Source: Gluconacetobacter diazotrophicus PA1 5 (GTDB taxonomy: Bacteria; Pseudomonadota; Alphaproteobacteria; Acetobacterales; Acetobacteraceae). Taken from it: a stretch of 64,000 nt of DNA. A program made the position numbers and the translations under genes. The notes beneath the pieces are model-generated. The model made no database searches and was not told the DNA's origin. It was given only the letters and a program-made list of their open reading frames with translations. Positions 16,601 to 23,646 of the stretch are shown here, piece by piece. The stretch lies in NCBI RefSeq assembly GCF_000021325.1, contig NC_011365.1, positions 3,128,001 through 3,192,000 on the forward strand, in the 5' to 3' direction. Within the stretch, counting starts at the first letter, position 1. Every line of letters begins with the position of its first letter.

Positions 16601-19153
16601 GGTGTTGGCGCCGGTCAGGGTCTCGCTGCCGCCGGCGATGGTCAGGCCGCCGGTGCCGCCGAGGGTGCCGGCGAAGCTGTCGGCGGCGTTGCTCAGGGTC
16701 AGGGTGCCGGCGAGGGTGCCGGTCCCGGTGCCGGCCAGCGAGGCGGCGGTGCCGCCGCTGGCGGTGACGGCGAGGGCGCCGCTGTCGGTGAGGGTGCCGC
16801 CGACGCTGCCGCCGTCGAGGGTCAGGCTGCCGGCATTGGCGAGGGCGCCGGCGACGGAACCGCCCTGGAGGTCGAGTGCGGCGCCGGCGTCGATGGTGGT
16901 GGCGCCGGTATAGGTGTTGGCGCCGGTCAGGGTCTCGCTGCCACCGGCGATGGTCAGGCCGCCGGAGCCGCCGAGGGTGCCGGCGAAGCTGTCGGCGGCG
17001 TTGCTCAGGGTCAGGGTGCCGGCGAGGGTGCCGGTCCCGGTGCCGGCCAGCGAGGCGGCGGTGCCGCCGCTGGCGGTGACGGCGAGGGCGCCGCTGTCGG
17101 TGAGGGTGCCGCCGACCGTGCCGCCGTCGAGGGTCAGGCTGCCGGCATTGGCGAGGGCACCGGCGACCGAGCCGGAAAGGTTCAGTCCGGCGCCGGCGTC
17201 GATGGTGGTGGCGCCGGTGTAGGTGTTGGCGCCGGTCAGGGTCTCGCTGCCGCCGGCGATGGTCAGGCCGCCGGAGCCGCCGAGGGTGCCGGCGAAGCTG
17301 TCGGCGGCGTTGCTCAGGGTCAGGGTGCCGGCGAGGGTGCCGGTGCCGGTGCCGGCCAGCGAGGCGGCGGTGCCGCCGCTGGCGGTGACGGCGAGGGCGC
17401 CGCTGTCGGTGAGGGTGCCGCCGACCGTGCCGCCGTCGAGGGTCAGGGTGCCGGCATTGGCGAGGGCACCGGCGACGGAACCGCCCTGGAGGTCGAGTGC
17501 GGCGCCGGCGTCGATGGTGGTGGCGCCGGTATAGGTGTTGGCGCCGGTCAGGGTCTCGCTGCCGCCGGCGATGGTCAGGCCGCCGGTGCCGCCGAGGGTG
17601 CCGGCGAAGCTGTCGGCGGCGTTGCTCAGGGTCAGGGTGCCGGCGAGGGTGCCGGTCCCGGTGCCGGCCAGCGAGGCGGCGGTGCCGCCGCTGGCGGTGA
17701 CGGCGAGGGCGCCGTCGTCGGTGAGGGTGCCGCCGACCGTGCCGCCGTCGAGGGTCAGGGTGCCGGCATTGGCGAGGGCGCCGGCGACCGAGCCGGAAAG
17801 GTTCAGTCCGGCGCCGGCGTCGATGGTGGTGGCGCCGGTGTAGGTGTTGGCGCCGGTCAGGGTCTCGCTGCCGCCGGCGATGGTCAGGCCGCCGGTGCCG
17901 CCGAGGGTGCCGGCGAAGCTGTCGGCGGCGTTGCTCAGGGTCAGGGTGCCGGCGAGGGTGCCGGTCCCGGTGCCGGCCAGCGAGGCGGCGGTGCCGCCGC
18001 TGGCGGTGACGGCGAGGGCGCCGCTGTCGGTGAGGGTGCCGCCGACGCTGCCGCCGTCGAGGGTCAGGCTGCCGGCATTGGCGAGGGCGCCGGCGACGGA
18101 ACCGCCCTGGAGGTCGAGTGCGGCGCCGGCGTCGATGGTGGTGGCGCCGGTATAGGTGTTGGCGCCGGTCAGGATGAGCGTGCCGCCGGTGCCGCTGTTC
18201 GCGATGGTCAGGCCGCCCGGAACGCCACTGGACTGGTCGGATATGGGATTGGAGATCGTGGCGCTCTGACCGGCGAGGTCGATCGTGCCGTTGTTGCCGG
18301 TAATGGAGAAGCTATAGGGCGTGATGTTCGTGCCATCGAGCGTCAGCGTCCCGCCATCCAGGATCGGCAGGATGGTCGCGGGGCTGGAGGCCAGGCCGGA
18401 TGCGTTCTGGAGGGTGGTAATGGGCGTTGCGGACGAACCGGCGTTGATGGTCTGCTCCGGCGTCGCGGCCGCCGTAAATCCGGAACCGCCCGCGGGCGTG
18501 CAATTTGCGCCTGAAGTCAGGGAGGTACACGGGCCGGTATAGACACCGAGTTGGACGCCGCCATCGGTTGCTGTCGATGCAACACCCGAAGACGTCGTGA
18601 ATGAGATCGTGTAGGTATCGCCGGCGACCAGGTTGATCCCCTGGTAGATGCCGTCGAAGCTGCCTACCGCGCCGTCAAACCAGGTGCCCGCCGTTCCGGC
18701 TGCCAGCGAGGGTGTGGACGCCCCGGCCGAACTGGAAGGGGCTTGCCAGGTGCCGGCAGTGTTTGGCGGGGTTCCGGTCTGATAGACGACGCCCCAACTG
18801 GCGGGCGCCTCGATTCCGTTCGTGCTGCCGCTGACCGTCCCGCCGGAGAGAAAATACGGATCGGTGAGGAGATTGGTCGTTCTGCCCTGGACGGCCAGGC
18901 TGACATCCCCGAAAGTCCAGTAATCCGGATCATTGCGGAAGGCGAAAAGGATATAATTCGTGCCGGTCGTCTGCGCGGTAAAGCTGACTGTATAGGTCTG
19001 AAGAGTACCTGTCGTGCTGTACGCAGTCGTATTCGCCCCGCTCCCGTCGGTCAGGGCCAGCAGGTAGTCCGTCGGCAAGGTCTGGGCGAACGATACGGAG
19101 GTCACGGCCGTGAATGGCGATGCGATCAGGACCAGGCGAAAGATCCCGGCCAT
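13607..19153 (-). CDS. Giant autotransporter adhesin with tandem passenger repeats (type Va secretion)
   Basis: A 1848-residue autotransporter. A signal peptide (LVLIASPFTAVTSVSFA-QT) is followed by a non-repetitive head (residues about 25-330), then a beta-helical passenger built on the autotransporter-associated motif GANTYTGATTIDAGA. Residues about 331-1160 are eight near-identical units of 103/104 residues that alternate two variants (AGAGLNLSGS versus AGAALDLQGGS). Diverged repeats follow (NSYAGGTLLRSGTLTLTNAS, NSTYSGGTEISGGTLQVDGS), and the C-terminal 12-strand barrel occupies about residues 1570-1848, ending in the required aromatic (LSLKF). A cysteine pair (ECAPGA ... TCRPDH) lies just before the barrel. 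The passenger is presumably displayed on the cell surface; ligand unknown. Confidence 0.95.
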   Translation of the reverse strand: MAGIFRLVLIASPFTAVTSVSFAQTLPTDYLLALTDGSGANTTAYSTTGTLQTYTVSFTAQTTGTNYILFAFRNDPDYWTFGDVSLAVQGRTTNLLTDPYFLSGGTVSGSTNGIEAPASWGVVYQTGTPPNTAGTWQAPSSSAGASTPSLAAGTAGTWFDGAVGSFDGIYQGINLVAGDTYTISFTTSSGVASTATDGGVQLGVYTGPCTSLTSGANCTPAGGSGFTAAATPEQTINAGSSATPITTLQNASGLASSPATILPILDGGTLTLDGTNITPYSFSITGNNGTIDLAGQSATISNPISDQSSGVPGGLTIANSGTGGTLILTGANTYTGATTIDAGAALDLQGGSVAGALANAGSLTLDGGSVGGTLTDSGALAVTASGGTAASLAGTGTGTLAGTLTLSNAADSFAGTLGGTGGLTIAGGSETLTGANTYTGATTIDAGAGLNLSGSVAGALANAGTLTLDGGTVGGTLTDDGALAVTASGGTAASLAGTGTGTLAGTLTLSNAADSFAGTLGGTGGLTIAGGSETLTGANTYTGATTIDAGAALDLQGGSVAGALANAGTLTLDGGTVGGTLTDSGALAVTASGGTAASLAGTGTGTLAGTLTLSNAADSFAGTLGGSGGLTIAGGSETLTGANTYTGATTIDAGAGLNLSGSVAGALANAGSLTLDGGTVGGTLTDSGALAVTASGGTAASLAGTGTGTLAGTLTLSNAADSFAGTLGGSGGLTIAGGSETLTGANTYTGATTIDAGAALDLQGGSVAGALANAGSLTLDGGSVGGTLTDSGALAVTASGGTAASLAGTGTGTLAGTLTLSNAADSFAGTLGGTGGLTIAGGSETLTGANTYTGATTIDAGAGLNLSGSVAGALANAGSLTLDGGTVGGTLTDSGALAVTASGGTAASLAGAGTGTLAGTLTLSNAADSFAGTLGGTGGLTIAGGSETLTGANTYTGATTIDAGAALDLQGGSVAGALANAGTLTLDGGTVGGTLTDSGALAVTASGGTAASLAGTGTGTLAGTLILSNAADSFAGTLGGSGGLTIAGGSETLTGANTYTGATTIDAGAGLNLSGSVAGALANAGSLTLDGGTVGGTLTDDGALAVTASGGTAASLAGAGTGTLAGTLTLSNAADSFAGTLGGSGGLTIAGGSETLTGANTYTGGTTIRAGALTGTTTSFGSGAIVDNGIFNLAQNSDGVLTNTVSGSGILTKSGAGNVTLAGVNSYAGGTLLRSGTLTLTNASALGTGALNMAENTTLVLAGSNLALGNAIVLNGDPTVQVDSGTDSLTGTLVDGSTAGILVKTGVGTLVLNGNSTYSGGTEISGGTLQVDGSLASSVVADSGTTLSGNGSVGTTTIRSGATLSPAGSGAVGTLTVNGNLTMAAGSNYIVSVNTAGDHDSVRVSGHVSLGSGAITVLAADGTWNITHPNTIMTATGGVSGTFGTVVSNFAFLTSNITAGADGIVVNLQRNELNFADVSTTRNQTAVGVALQNVTSGQLYNELVQTDAATARHALGALSGELHASARTALIQDSFYVRDAAVERLRGTECAPGADSGMKTAASDGTRTDGTCRPDHASLWMQGYGTFGHNTANGNASAMSHSAGGFVMGADAPVVGWHVGGLVGYGHSAFDSGAAASYGHGNTISLGGYAGTHWGRLALRTGVSYSWNMLSMTRNVAFTGYSDRLNSGYDGGTAQAFGDLGYRMDLGPLMVEPFADVAYVNLHTDRFTEHGGAAALTGRAMDTGTTYATFGARLAGRLKVGGVTLIPNATLGYRHAFGLTTPTTRESFVQNGGAFDVAGVPLSTDAALLKAGLQARLTDRLDVGLTYIGQYGDQSTDSGVTGTLSLKF
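15672..18155 (-). repeat. Eight tandem 309/312-bp units (four 621-bp super-repeats)
   Basis: Unit boundaries fall at 15672, 15981, 16293, 16602, 16914, 17223, 17535 and 17844, with strictly alternating lengths of 309 and 312 bp. The alternation comes from two codon blocks (a GLNLSGS form and an ALDLQGGS form). Neighbouring units differ at only a handful of positions, for example GGTGG versus GGSGG and TDSG versus TDDG, and these variants are shuffled among copies. This points to recent amplification of a 621-bp dimer with ongoing gene conversion. The array stays in frame, so copy-number change would lengthen or shorten the adhesin in 207-residue steps. Confidence 0.95.
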
Positions 19154-19535
19154 GGCAGGGCGGTATTTTTTTTAATAGTGAATAATATCCCTGATTTGTC
19201 ACGGCGGCTCTTGAATTGTTATTTGTATATTTGGAAATACGATCGGAATTTTCCAGAGTGACGTGATATCGTTTCTTTGTCGTAATTTTCATGGATGCAG
19301 GCCTGGTGGAAGGGGAGCAGCCGGAAGCGTGGTGCTGATTTTCCAAAATATACAAAAATTAATTAATGTCTATGCGGGTTTGAATAAGTCAGCCGACAAA
19401 TCCGAATGGTCATAAAACTTAAAAAGAGCAGAAACGGCGGTTTGTGTCCGTTTTGTACCATTTTCTTTTCGGAATCATGACATCGCGCCACCGGATGGTC
19501 CGGGGGAGACGCAAAGGCGTGGGGCCGCCGATGCT
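19154..19535. other. Lower-GC gap upstream of the autotransporter gene
   Basis: About 380 bp without a supported gene, between the autotransporter start and the ybaK stop. It is strikingly AT-richer than its surroundings (runs such as TTTTTTTTAATAGTGAATAA and AAATATACAAAAATTAATTA). It must hold the autotransporter promoter and leader; I see no unambiguous -35/-10 pair and no good ribosome binding site before the ATG at 19153, where an A-rich tract lies instead. Confidence 0.5.
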
Positions 19536-20036
19536 TTATGCGGCCGTCAGGTCCGCCAGGGTGGCATCGCAGGCGCGCAGCGCGTCGTCGGGGGCCAGGC
19601 GGACCTGGAGGCCGCGCTGGCCGCCGTTGGTGTAGAGGTAGGGCAGGTCCGCCGCCTGGCGGGCGAAGGCGGTGGGGACGCGCTTCTTCTGGCCGAAGGG
19701 ACTGATGCCGCCGACGCGGTAGCCGGTGACGCGTTCGGCGTCGGCGGGCTTCATCATCTTCGCGCTCTTGCCGCCGAAGGCGGCGGCCAGCTTCTTCATG
19801 CTGACCTCGTGGTCCGACGGGACGACCACGCAGACCGCGCGGCCGTCGATCTCCGCCATCAGGGTCTTGTAGACGTGGGCGGGCGGTTCGCCGATGGCCT
19901 CGGCGGCCTGCACGCCCAGCCGGTCGGCGTCCGGATCATAATGGTAGGTGACGGCGGTGAAGGCGATTCCCGCACGGGTCAGGGCCTGGGTGGCCTGGGT
20001 GCCGGTTGCCTGGGGATGGGAATTTTTCTTGGCCAT
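19536..20036 (-). CDS. ybaK: Cys-tRNA(Pro)/Cys-tRNA(Cys) deacylase YbaK
   Basis: A 166-residue cytosolic editing enzyme that hydrolyses mischarged Cys-tRNA(Pro). The fold is seen in TQALTRAGIAFTAVTYHYDP, HVYKTLMAEIDGRAVCVVVP with the conserved catalytic-site Lys, KKLAAAFGGKSAKMM, the GYRVGGISPFGQKKRVPTAF block and the terminal strand YLYTNGGQRGLQVRL. Length equals the family norm. It probably forms a run with the SDR and purF on the same strand, with a 31-bp gap to the SDR. Confidence 0.93.
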   Translation of the reverse strand: MAKKNSHPQATGTQATQALTRAGIAFTAVTYHYDPDADRLGVQAAEAIGEPPAHVYKTLMAEIDGRAVCVVVPSDHEVSMKKLAAAFGGKSAKMMKPADAERVTGYRVGGISPFGQKKRVPTAFARQAADLPYLYTNGGQRGLQVRLAPDDALRACDATLADLTAA

Positions 20037-20067
20037 GCCGGTGTTATAGCAGGGCGGGGCGGTCGCG

Positions 20068-20787
20068 TCAGGATGCGCGGATACGCTGCCCGTGCCGGGT
20101 CTCGTCCGGCCGGCACAGGGCGGCGATGGCCGCGCCCGCCGCGTCCGGGCGGGGCAGGGCGGACAGGTCGGCGGCCGGCATGGCCTGCACGCGCAGGCGG
20201 GTGGCCACCGGGCCGGGGTCGTACAGATTGACCCGCAGGGGGCTGCCGGGGGCGATTTCGTCGGCCCAGGTCAGGACGACGGCCTCCATCGCGGCCTTGG
20301 ACGCGGCCATCATGCCCCAGAAGCTGGCGGGGTGCGTCGCGTGCCCGTCGGTCAGGAACACGGCGCGGCCGGCGGGCGCGCGTTCCAGCAGGGGCGCGGT
20401 GGTGCGGATCATCCGCCAGGCGGCCGTGGCGTTGACCGCCAGCGTGGCGGTCCAGTCGGCGTCGCGCATATGGGTGACGGGGGTCAGGACCCCCAGCATG
20501 GCGGCGCAATGGACCAGCACGTCCAGCCGGCCGAAGCGGGCGGCGATCGACGGGCCCAGCGTGTCGATCGCGTCCCCGTCGCGCAGGTCCAGCGGCAGCA
20601 GGGTCGCGCGGCGGCCGGTGCGGCGTTCGATCAGGTCGTCGGTTTCCTCCAATCCGCCGGGGGTGCGGGCGGTCAGGATGCAGTGCGCCCCGCCCGCGGC
20701 CAGGGCCAGGGCGGTGGCGCGGCCGATGCCCCGGCTGGCCCCGGTGACCAGTGCCACCGGGGCCCCGGTCACTGTGGCTGGAGTCAT
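20068..20787 (-). CDS. SDR-fold protein lacking the catalytic Tyr, coupled to purF
   Basis: A 239-residue short-chain dehydrogenase-like protein. The NAD(P) site is intact (VALVTGASRGIGRATALALA, then LDLRDGDAID, and CAAMLG in place of the usual NNAG). The expected YxxxK catalytic motif reads MAASK within SFWGMMAASKAAMEAVV, so Tyr is replaced by Met, and the preceding catalytic Ser region reads FLTDGHATH. It keeps Lys and the PGPVATRLR segment. Either an unusual active site or a regulatory SDR is implied. Its ATG overlaps the purF stop (ATGA), so the two are translationally coupled. Related SDRs occur beside purF in other alphaproteobacteria. Confidence 0.85.
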   Translation of the reverse strand: MTPATVTGAPVALVTGASRGIGRATALALAAGGAHCILTARTPGGLEETDDLIERRTGRRATLLPLDLRDGDAIDTLGPSIAARFGRLDVLVHCAAMLGVLTPVTHMRDADWTATLAVNATAAWRMIRTTAPLLERAPAGRAVFLTDGHATHPASFWGMMAASKAAMEAVVLTWADEIAPGSPLRVNLYDPGPVATRLRVQAMPAADLSALPRPDAAGAAIAALCRPDETRHGQRIRAS

Positions 20788-22337
20788 GGAGTGCCGGGAC
20801 GCGCGTCGTCGCCTGCGGCTTCGTAATCCACCAGGGGGATCGGGTAGTCGCCGGTGAAGCAGGCGTCGCAGTACCGGCCGGCGGCGGCGGCGCGGTCGGC
20901 GTGGCCCAGCGCGCGGTACAGCCCGTCGAAGGAGATGAAGGCCAGGCTGTCCACGCCGATCAGTTCGGCCATTTCCTTCAGGTCGTGCTGGGCCGCCAGC
21001 AGCTTGCTGCGCTCGGGCGTGTCGATGCCGTAGAAGCAGGAATGCGTCGTGGGCGGCGAGGAGATGCGCATGTGCACCTCGCGCGCGCCGGCGGCGCGGA
21101 CCATGTCCACGATCTTGCGCGACGTGGTGCCGCGCACGATCGAATCATCGACCAGGACCACCCGCTTGCCGTCCAGCACCGGCCGGTTGGTCGAATGTTT
21201 CAGCTTCACGCCCAGATGGCGGATCTGGTCGGTCGGTTCGATGAAGGTGCGGCCGACATAATGGTTGCGGATGATGCCCAGTTCGAAGGGAATGCCGCTG
21301 GCCATGGAATAGCCCATGGCCGAGGGCACGCCGGAATCGGGTACCGGGACGATCACGTCGGCCTCGACCGCGCTTTCGCGCGCCAGTTCCACGCCGATGC
21401 GCTTGCGCGCCTCGTAGACCGGCTTGCCGTCCATCACCGAATCCGGGCGGGCGAAATAGATGTATTCGAACACGCAGAAGCGGGATTTCCGCTCGCCGAA
21501 CGGCTTGACCGAACGGACGCCGTCATTGTCGATGATGACGATTTCGCCCGGTTCCACGTCGCGGACGAATTCCGCGCCCATGATGTCCAGCGCGCAGGTC
21601 TCGCTGGCCAGGACCCAGGAGGGGGCGGCGCCGTCGGTCTCGCCGGGGATGCGGCCCAGGATCAGCGGCCGCACGCCCAGCGGGTCGCGCACGCCCATCA
21701 GCGCGTCGCGCGACAGCACGACCAGCGAATAGGCCCCCAGCACCTGCTTCAGCGCGTCGATCAGCCGGTCCAGCACCGTGGCGTAGAGCGAGATCGCCAG
21801 CAGGTGGATGAACACCTCGCTGTCCGTCGTGGACTGGAAGATGCAGCCCCGGCGCACCAGCGCGCGCTTCAGCGTCTCGGCGTTCGTCAGGTTGCCGTTG
21901 TGCGCGACCGCCAGACCGCCGAATTCGAAATCCGCGAACAGGGGCTGCACGTTGCGGATCAGCGTCGCCCCGGTGGTGGCGTAGCGGTTGTGGCCCACCG
22001 CCCGGTGGCCCGGCAGGGTGGCCATGACCCGGGCGTCACCGAACACGTCGCCCACCAGGCCCAGCCCCTTGTGGGTGTGGAAGCGCGTGCTGTCATAGGA
22101 CACGATGCCCGTCGCCTCCTGCCCGCGATGCTGCAGCGCGTGCAGGCCCAGCGCGGTCAGCGCCGACGCGTCCTTGACGTTCCAGACGCCGATGACGCCG
22201 CATTCCTCGTGCGGCTTGTCGTCGTCATGCCATTGCAGCGGCATGTCGTCCCGCGCGTGGCCGGTGGCGCACAGGGGGCAGGAGCAGGCGGCGCTGTCCG
22301 GGGTGACGGCCTGCGGGGCGGTGGGGCGGGTCGACAT
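20784..22337 (-). CDS. purF: Amidophosphoribosyltransferase ([4Fe-4S] type) with extended propeptide
   Basis: Transfers the amide nitrogen of glutamine to PRPP, the committed step of purine synthesis. The 517-residue precursor has a roughly 46-residue leader before the nucleophile Cys in EECGVIGVWN, which must be exposed by propeptide removal. The glutamine amidotransferase domain shows GHNRYATTGA; the phosphoribosyltransferase loop reads VVLVDDSIVRGTTSRKIV. The C-terminal RYCDACFTGDYPIPL and SPPTTHSCFYGID cysteines match the Bacillus-type enzyme with an oxygen-sensitive Fe-S cluster. The leader itself contains an unusual CSCPLC cluster. An SDR gene is coupled downstream and cvpA lies upstream, the classic cvpA-purF pair. 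Confidence 0.97.
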   Translation of the reverse strand: MSTRPTAPQAVTPDSAACSCPLCATGHARDDMPLQWHDDDKPHEECGVIGVWNVKDASALTALGLHALQHRGQEATGIVSYDSTRFHTHKGLGLVGDVFGDARVMATLPGHRAVGHNRYATTGATLIRNVQPLFADFEFGGLAVAHNGNLTNAETLKRALVRRGCIFQSTTDSEVFIHLLAISLYATVLDRLIDALKQVLGAYSLVVLSRDALMGVRDPLGVRPLILGRIPGETDGAAPSWVLASETCALDIMGAEFVRDVEPGEIVIIDNDGVRSVKPFGERKSRFCVFEYIYFARPDSVMDGKPVYEARKRIGVELARESAVEADVIVPVPDSGVPSAMGYSMASGIPFELGIIRNHYVGRTFIEPTDQIRHLGVKLKHSTNRPVLDGKRVVLVDDSIVRGTTSRKIVDMVRAAGAREVHMRISSPPTTHSCFYGIDTPERSKLLAAQHDLKEMAELIGVDSLAFISFDGLYRALGHADRAAAAGRYCDACFTGDYPIPLVDYEAAGDDARPGTP

Positions 22338-22413
22338 GGTCAGCTACCTCTTTTCCTCGACGGGCGCCCGGGTGGTGCTTCCCGGGCAGGCACAAGGCGG
22401 CCCCGCGAAGGGG

Positions 22414-22962
22414 TCAGATCGGGGCGTCATGGCGCGTCTGCATCAGTTGCGCAAGGCTGGGCTTCATGGAAATGGGCAGGACGCGCTGCAGAAAGAAGGC
22501 CCCCTGCGACACAAGCGGCAGCAGGCGTGCCGTCTGCACCGCCAGCGGCCATTCGGCGGGCGCGGCAACCAGGCCCGCGACCAGGTACGCCGCGACCAGC
22601 ACGCCATAGCCCCGCACCCCGCCGAACAGCAAGCCCAGCATGCTGTTCAGCCCGCCCAGGGCCGAGTCCCGGACCACGCGGCCGATGGCCTGCGTGACCA
22701 GGGTGAAGACGACCAGCAGCCCGATGAAGGGCAACGCGAAGGCAACGACACCGGCCACCAGCGGGTTGGTGATCGACGGCGCGATGGCCTGCAGCACCGG
22801 CCCGGTCAGGCGCGTCGCCAGCACCGCCGCCCCGATCCAGCTTCCCAGCCCCAGCAATTCGCGCACCAGGCCCCGTCCATAGCCGAACAGGGCCGAGACG
22901 ACCACCACCAGGCCCGCCGTCACGTCGATCCAGTCCGCGCCGATCTGGGTTCCGCCGGTCAT
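22414..22962 (-). CDS. cvpA: CvpA family inner-membrane protein
   Basis: A 182-residue membrane protein with about four hydrophobic segments (WIDVTAGLVVVVSALFGYGR; LGLGSWIGAAVLATRLTG; LVAGVVAFALPFIGLLVVFT; GYGVLVAAYLVAGLVAAPA). CvpA is tied to colicin V production and membrane stress tolerance in enterobacteria. The conserved GLGGLNSMLGLLFGGVRGY-like block (here SALGGLNSMLGLLFGGVRGY) identifies the family. It sits directly upstream of purF with a 76-bp gap, an order conserved in many proteobacteria, and is probably co-transcribed. Confidence 0.92.
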   Translation of the reverse strand: MTGGTQIGADWIDVTAGLVVVVSALFGYGRGLVRELLGLGSWIGAAVLATRLTGPVLQAIAPSITNPLVAGVVAFALPFIGLLVVFTLVTQAIGRVVRDSALGGLNSMLGLLFGGVRGYGVLVAAYLVAGLVAAPAEWPLAVQTARLLPLVSQGAFFLQRVLPISMKPSLAQLMQTRHDAPI

Positions 22963-23129
22963 GCGGCCGCCCGGTTGTCCATGGAAAGCTGGGAGGGGAC
23001 CCGGGTCATGGGGTCGGGGCGTTCCTTGTGCTGCGGCCGGTCAAGCGATGGGGTGATTTCGGGCCGGTTATGCCATCACCGGAGGCGCCGCGACAGGGGA
23101 AAGATCGCGCGGGGCGCCGGGACGCCGCG

Positions 23130-23576
23130 TCAGGGCAGCTTGGTGGTGCGGATCTTCCACGGTCGGGCGATGGCGCGTCCGGCCCGCCGCGTGGGCGTGT
23201 TGTTCAGGGTCAGCAGCAGTTCGCCCACCTGCGTGCGGCGGTCCAGTTCGGTCCACACGGCGTCGGCGGATACGTTCCGCGCGGCCCAGATCTGCATCAG
23301 GCGCGTCAGTGTTTCGGCACTTTCGCGGATCAGCGCCGCGCGGTCATCGGCGATCAGTTCCATGACGCAATGTTCGGCATGCAGCCCGAACGCCCGCGCG
23401 ATGCGGCGGACATGCTGCTCGGCCCGCGGGTCGGGCGGCAGGGGGGCCGACCCGGCGGCGGCAATGGTAGTGGGAGACGCGACGAGTCCGGCCCACAGCG
23501 CCGCCAGCACCGTCCGCGCATCCGGCACGGACGGTGCATCGTCGTCGCTTGGCGGCGGGGGGGCGGATTCGGACAT
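23130..23576 (-). CDS. Orphan protein resembling the C-terminal half of phosphoribosyl-ATP pyrophosphatase (HisE/MazG-like)
   Basis: A 148-residue cytosolic protein. The first 50 residues are Pro/Ala-rich and probably disordered. Residues about 65-125 (AEHCVMELIADDRAALIRES, then AETLTRLMQIWAARNVSADA and VWTELDRR) follow the alpha-helical HisE pattern in which E-x-x-E, E-S/A-D-x-x and V-x-x-E-L-x-x-R positions carry the metal-binding and structural residues. The N-terminal HisE portion with its substrate loop is not evident, so catalytic activity is doubtful. It lies between cvpA and metH on the minus strand, not in a his operon. Assignment is tentative. Confidence 0.55.
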   Translation of the reverse strand: MSESAPPPPSDDDAPSVPDARTVLAALWAGLVASPTTIAAAGSAPLPPDPRAEQHVRRIARAFGLHAEHCVMELIADDRAALIRESAETLTRLMQIWAARNVSADAVWTELDRRTQVGELLLTLNNTPTRRAGRAIARPWKIRTTKLP

Positions 23577-23646
23577 TCCGCCATGATGCCGGGGCGCGGT
23601 TCACGCGGTCAACGCCGCGGCAGGCGCCGCCGCCCCGCAAGTGGGC

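Noticed and set aside
15672-18155. A CRISPR-like array
   Set aside because: The units are 309/312 bp, contiguous, translate in one frame and lack spacers; they are protein-coding tandem repeats.
13652-18514. A 1620-codon open frame on the plus strand opposite the autotransporter, reading as Gly/Ala-rich repeats
   Set aside because: It mirrors the repeat array of the real gene; the codon phase of the high-GC autotransporter leaves the opposite frame free of stops. The minus-strand product has a signal peptide, known repeats and a barrel.
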